Assembly: GCF_022811925.1 (NCBI RefSeq)
Contig: NZ_CP065511.1
Span: 520,001-584,000, forward strand
Source: Cytobacillus oceanisediminis
GTDB lineage: Bacteria > Bacillota > Bacilli > Bacillales > Cytobacillaceae
Reading direction: 5' to 3'
Length of the DNA stretch: 64,000 nucleotides
Shown piece after piece: positions 61,908 through 64,000 of the stretch (positions are counted from its first letter, which is position 1; each line of letters opens with the position of its first letter). Below the pieces are notes generated by a model that saw only the letters and a program-made list of their open reading frames with translations, ran no database searches and had not been told where the DNA came from. The position numbers and the translations under genes were made by a program.

Positions 61908-62167
61908 CCGTCTGTTTTAAAAGTCAAATCTGTGGATCTTCAAAACCTGCTAGATAAAAACCTTTAGAACCTCTCTCCTTCATTTAGCCTCAGCGAATTC
62001 AGGCATAATTCAGCCGTTTCATCCCATTCAAAAAAGGATAACCTATTCATAAAGAATCAATTTTTGAAAAAAGGTTATCAAACGCCAATTTCTTTTGTAC
62101 AATAGGGACTTAATGGGGAGAGGGCACCCATATGCCTTTAAATTCCCCATAAAGGAGGACGCTTGCA
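61908..62167. other. leader region of yebE
   Basis: AT-rich. TACAAT (62,098-62,103) preceded 17 nt upstream by TTATCA is a possible promoter. AAAGGAGG (62,151-62,158) is the yebE ribosome site. Nothing else recognised. Confidence 0.45.
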
Positions 62168-62710
62168 TTGCTGGAAAACAGTTTTATTATGGTCGCTATT
62201 ATTTTGATCATTAATATTGTATATGTATCATTTTTTACCATCAGGATGATTCTGACGCTTAAGGGACAGAGGTACCTTGCAGCTTTTATAAGTACAATTG
62301 AAGTTGTCATTTATGTAATTGGACTGGGGCTTGTTCTGGATAACCTAAATGAAATACAAAATCTGATAGCCTATGCAGTTGGTTATGGAATCGGCGTTAT
62401 TGTCGGCATGAAAATTGAAGAGAAGCTTGCTCTTGGCTATATTACGGTAAATGTAATTACAAAGGAATATGACCGGGACCTGCCTAAAGCTTTAAGGGAG
62501 AAAGGGTATGGTGTCACCAACTGGGCTGCCAACGGACTGGAAGGTGATCGGATGGCCCTGCAGATCCTGACACCGAGAAAATATGAATTAAAGCTTTATC
62601 AGACGATTAAAGAGCTGGATCCTAAGGCCTTCATCATCGCTTATGAGCCAAAAACGATTCATGGCGGCTTCTGGGTGAAATCTGTTAAGAGAGGAAAGTT
62701 ATCTCAATGA
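62168..62710 (+). CDS. yebE: UPF0316/DUF2179 membrane protein YebE
   Basis: A protein of 180 aa from TTG 62,168, with AAAGGAGG 9 nt upstream. Three hydrophobic segments lie in the first ~90 residues, then a cytoplasmic DUF2179-like domain ([22 protein letters not shown] onward) ending [10 protein letters not shown]. It matches B. subtilis YebE (DUF5698 plus DUF2179) in order and sequence style. The function is unknown. DUF2179 domains elsewhere bind small ligands. It overlaps the next gene by ATGA. Confidence 0.88.
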   Translation: MLENSFIMVAIILIINIVYVSFFTIRMILTLKGQRYLAAFISTIEVVIYVIGLGLVLDNLNEIQNLIAYAVGYGIGVIVGMKIEEKLALGYITVNVITKEYDRDLPKALREKGYGVTNWAANGLEGDRMALQILTPRKYELKLYQTIKELDPKAFIIAYEPKTIHGGFWVKSVKRGKLSQ

Positions 62711-62913
62711 GCAAAGGCAAGAACAAAATGGTGTTTGAGGTCCAGGAAAACGAAACGATTGACCAGTGCCTGGACCGGATACAAAAGGCAGGATATATAC
62801 CTGTTAGAAGGACTGAGAAGCCTATTTTTAAAGAAGTTAAGACGGGTGGCAAGGTCGATTATGAACCGGCTGGCCGGCAGATTGTTTTTGAAGCTAAACT
62901 AATCGAGAATTAA
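62707..62913 (+). CDS. yebG: NETI-motif protein YebG
   Basis: A protein of 68 aa with the family motif NETI (residues 15-18, [13 protein letters not shown]) and ending VFEAKLIEN. Small soluble protein of unknown function, always near purE in Bacillaceae. Start overlaps the yebE stop, so the two are coupled. Confidence 0.88.
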   Translation: MSKGKNKMVFEVQENETIDQCLDRIQKAGYIPVRRTEKPIFKEVKTGGKVDYEPAGRQIVFEAKLIEN

Positions 62914-62990
62914 AACACGAACATTAATTGTCTGACTTTTAGTATTGTTCGATTTTTCGATTGACAGAGTATCAGGTATGTTGTTAATAT
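62912..62990 (+). promoter_or_regulatory. purE operon promoter with paired PurBoxes
   Basis: Divergent PurR-box cores CGAACATT (62,918-62,925) and ATTGTTCG (62,944-62,951) lie upstream of TTGACA (62,961-62,966) and TAATAT (62,985-62,990), spacing 18. This is the arrangement of PurR-repressed pur promoters in B. subtilis. Confidence 0.78.
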
Positions 62991-63017
62991 GGTGGTAGTT
63001 AATAAAACGTGAATAAA

Positions 63018-63216
63018 CCCCTCGTATAATAATGGGAATAGGGCCCATAAGTTTCTACCCGGCAACCGTAAATTGCTGGACTATGAGGGAAAGCTGATAT
63101 GCCCGGCATGTAGAAGGAATGGTTCCTGCCGTTTGCAGGTGTCTTCCTTACGGTTCTTTTTAGCCCGGACAGATTACTTTCTCTCATATAAGAGAAGGGT
63201 CTGTGCGGGTTTTTTA
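63018..63216 (+). promoter_or_regulatory. guanine riboswitch and terminator of the purE operon
   Basis: The aptamer (63,018-63,089) has P1 CCCTCGTA/TATGAGGG, GGGCCCAT, GTTTCTACCC, CCGTAAATTG and GACTATGA with C at the specificity base, so guanine. The terminator CCCGGACAGA/TCTGTGCGGG with TTTTTT ends near 63,216, 26 nt before purE. Confidence 0.93.
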
Positions 63217-63241
63217 TATTGGAAGATTTGGAGGAGAAGGA

Positions 63242-63730
63242 ATGAGCGCACAAGCAGCAGTCATAATGGGAAGCAAATCTGATTGGGAGACAATGAAGCA
63301 CGCTTGCGGAATTCTGGAAGAGCTTGAAATCCCTTTTGAAAAAAAGGTTGTTTCAGCTCATCGGACTCCAGATCTTATGTTTGAATATGCTGAGCAGGCA
63401 AGAGACAGAGGAATCAAGGTAATTATTGCCGGTGCAGGAGGAGCGGCACACCTGCCAGGAATGGTAGCAGCGAAAACGACACTTCCTGTCATTGGAGTAC
63501 CAGTGCAATCAAAAGCTTTAAACGGCCTGGATTCATTGCTGTCCATCGTTCAGATGCCCGGCGGCGTCCCAGTTGCAACCGTTGCGATTGGAAAAGCAGG
63601 AGCCACTAACGCCGGATTGCTGGCAGCACAAATCCTTGGCGCTTTTGATACAGCCATTGCAGAACGTCTTCAGTCAAAAAGAGATAAAACAAAACAGGAA
63701 GTACTAGAAAGCAGTGATGAACTTGTCTAA
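63242..63730 (+). CDS. purE: 5-(carboxyamino)imidazole ribonucleotide mutase PurE
   Basis: PurE moves the carboxylate of N5-CAIR to C4 in de novo IMP synthesis. The 162-aa protein shows [23 protein letters not shown] and [13 protein letters not shown], the class I PurE active-site segments. GGAGGAGAAGG precedes ATG 63,242. It overlaps purK by 14 nt. Confidence 0.97.
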   Translation: MSAQAAVIMGSKSDWETMKHACGILEELEIPFEKKVVSAHRTPDLMFEYAEQARDRGIKVIIAGAGGAAHLPGMVAAKTTLPVIGVPVQSKALNGLDSLLSIVQMPGGVPVATVAIGKAGATNAGLLAAQILGAFDTAIAERLQSKRDKTKQEVLESSDELV

Positions 63731-64000
63731 TAAAACAATTTTACCTGGGCAAACGGTTGGAATTATTGGCGGGGGACAGCTCGGGAGAATGATGGCCCTG
63801 GCAGCAAAGGCAAATGGCTTCAGGATTGCCGTTTTGGATCCAGCGGAAGACTCTCCTTGCGGGCAGGTTGCGGATATTAAGATCGTTGGCGAATACGGTC
63901 ATTTAGATTCTATAAAAAAGTTAGCTGACGTCAGTGACGTTGTGACTTATGAATTTGAAAATATCAGTACAGAAGCTCTTGAGTGGCTATGCGCAAATGC
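63717..64000 (+). CDS. purK: 5-(carboxyamino)imidazole ribonucleotide synthase PurK, N-terminal part (cut by window end)
   Basis: The first 94 codons of an ATP-grasp enzyme that makes N5-CAIR from AIR, bicarbonate and [22 protein letters not shown] is the PurK nucleotide-fold start, followed by [14 protein letters not shown] and [13 protein letters not shown] 63,717 lies within the end of purE (14-nt overlap). The gene continues past the window. Confidence 0.95.
   Translation, partial: MNLSNKTILPGQTVGIIGGGQLGRMMALAAKANGFRIAVLDPAEDSPCGQVADIKIVGEYGHLDSIKKLADVSDVVTYEFENISTEALEWLCAN

Overview
The window comes from a low-GC, Gram-positive Bacillaceae chromosome. The core gene order matches the Bacillus subtilis ydi/groESL and yea/yeb/gua/pur neighbourhoods: rrn, tRNAs, tsaE-tsaB-rimI-tsaD, ydiF, moaC, rex, ydiK, ydiL and groESL on one side, and moxR/DUF58/transglutaminase, guaA, pbuG, yebE-yebG and purEK on the other. 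The 16S and 23S sequences and protein wording look like Cytobacillus or a close relative (B. firmus/oceanisediminis group). That genus call is inference from memory.

Layout. Positions 1-1,741 hold the 3' end of a 23S gene, a 5S gene, tRNA-fMet and tRNA-Asp. Positions 1,949-4,601 hold the t6A tRNA-modification operon with rimI, followed by a compact cluster of DnaA boxes (4,640-4,773). Positions 4,830-9,122 hold an ABC-F ATPase, moaC-rex, ydiK and ydiL. Positions 9,335-11,381 hold the CIRCE-controlled groESL operon. An accessory region of about 33 kb (11.5-45 kb) then separates groEL from the moxR operon. It contains a NikABCDE-type transporter behind a Fur-like box, a MATE efflux pump, a DUF4317 gene, an LXG polymorphic toxin with a small immunity candidate and divergently placed YwqH/YwqI-type partners, a secreted M14 carboxypeptidase, an orphan ABC binding lipoprotein, a complete type VII secretion system (yukE-yukD-essB-essC-esaA-essA), a second WXG100/effector/immunity module resembling B. 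subtilis yfjABCDEF, a transglutaminase-like lipoprotein and a secreted lipase-like hydrolase.

From 45 kb the core resumes: moxR-DUF58-transglutaminase, guaA and pbuG (each behind a guanine riboswitch with PurR-type boxes), glcT with a RAT antiterminator and ptsG, a complete 16S-23S-5S operon, yebE-yebG, and purE (third guanine riboswitch plus PurBoxes) running into purK at the window edge.

How the genes work together. The purine genes guaA, pbuG and purEK share one regulatory logic, with PurR operators at the promoter and a guanine aptamer in the leader. The T7SS core at 26.9-36.7 kb is flanked by two cargo modules: LXG toxin plus immunity upstream, and WXG100 plus glycine-zipper effector plus three DUF5381 membrane proteins downstream. 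The most notable items are this second T7SS cargo module with one frameshifted immunity paralogue, the terminator between yukE and yukD, the DnaA-box cluster beside tsaD, and rRNA genes carrying indels at universally conserved positions while nearly all protein genes are intact.
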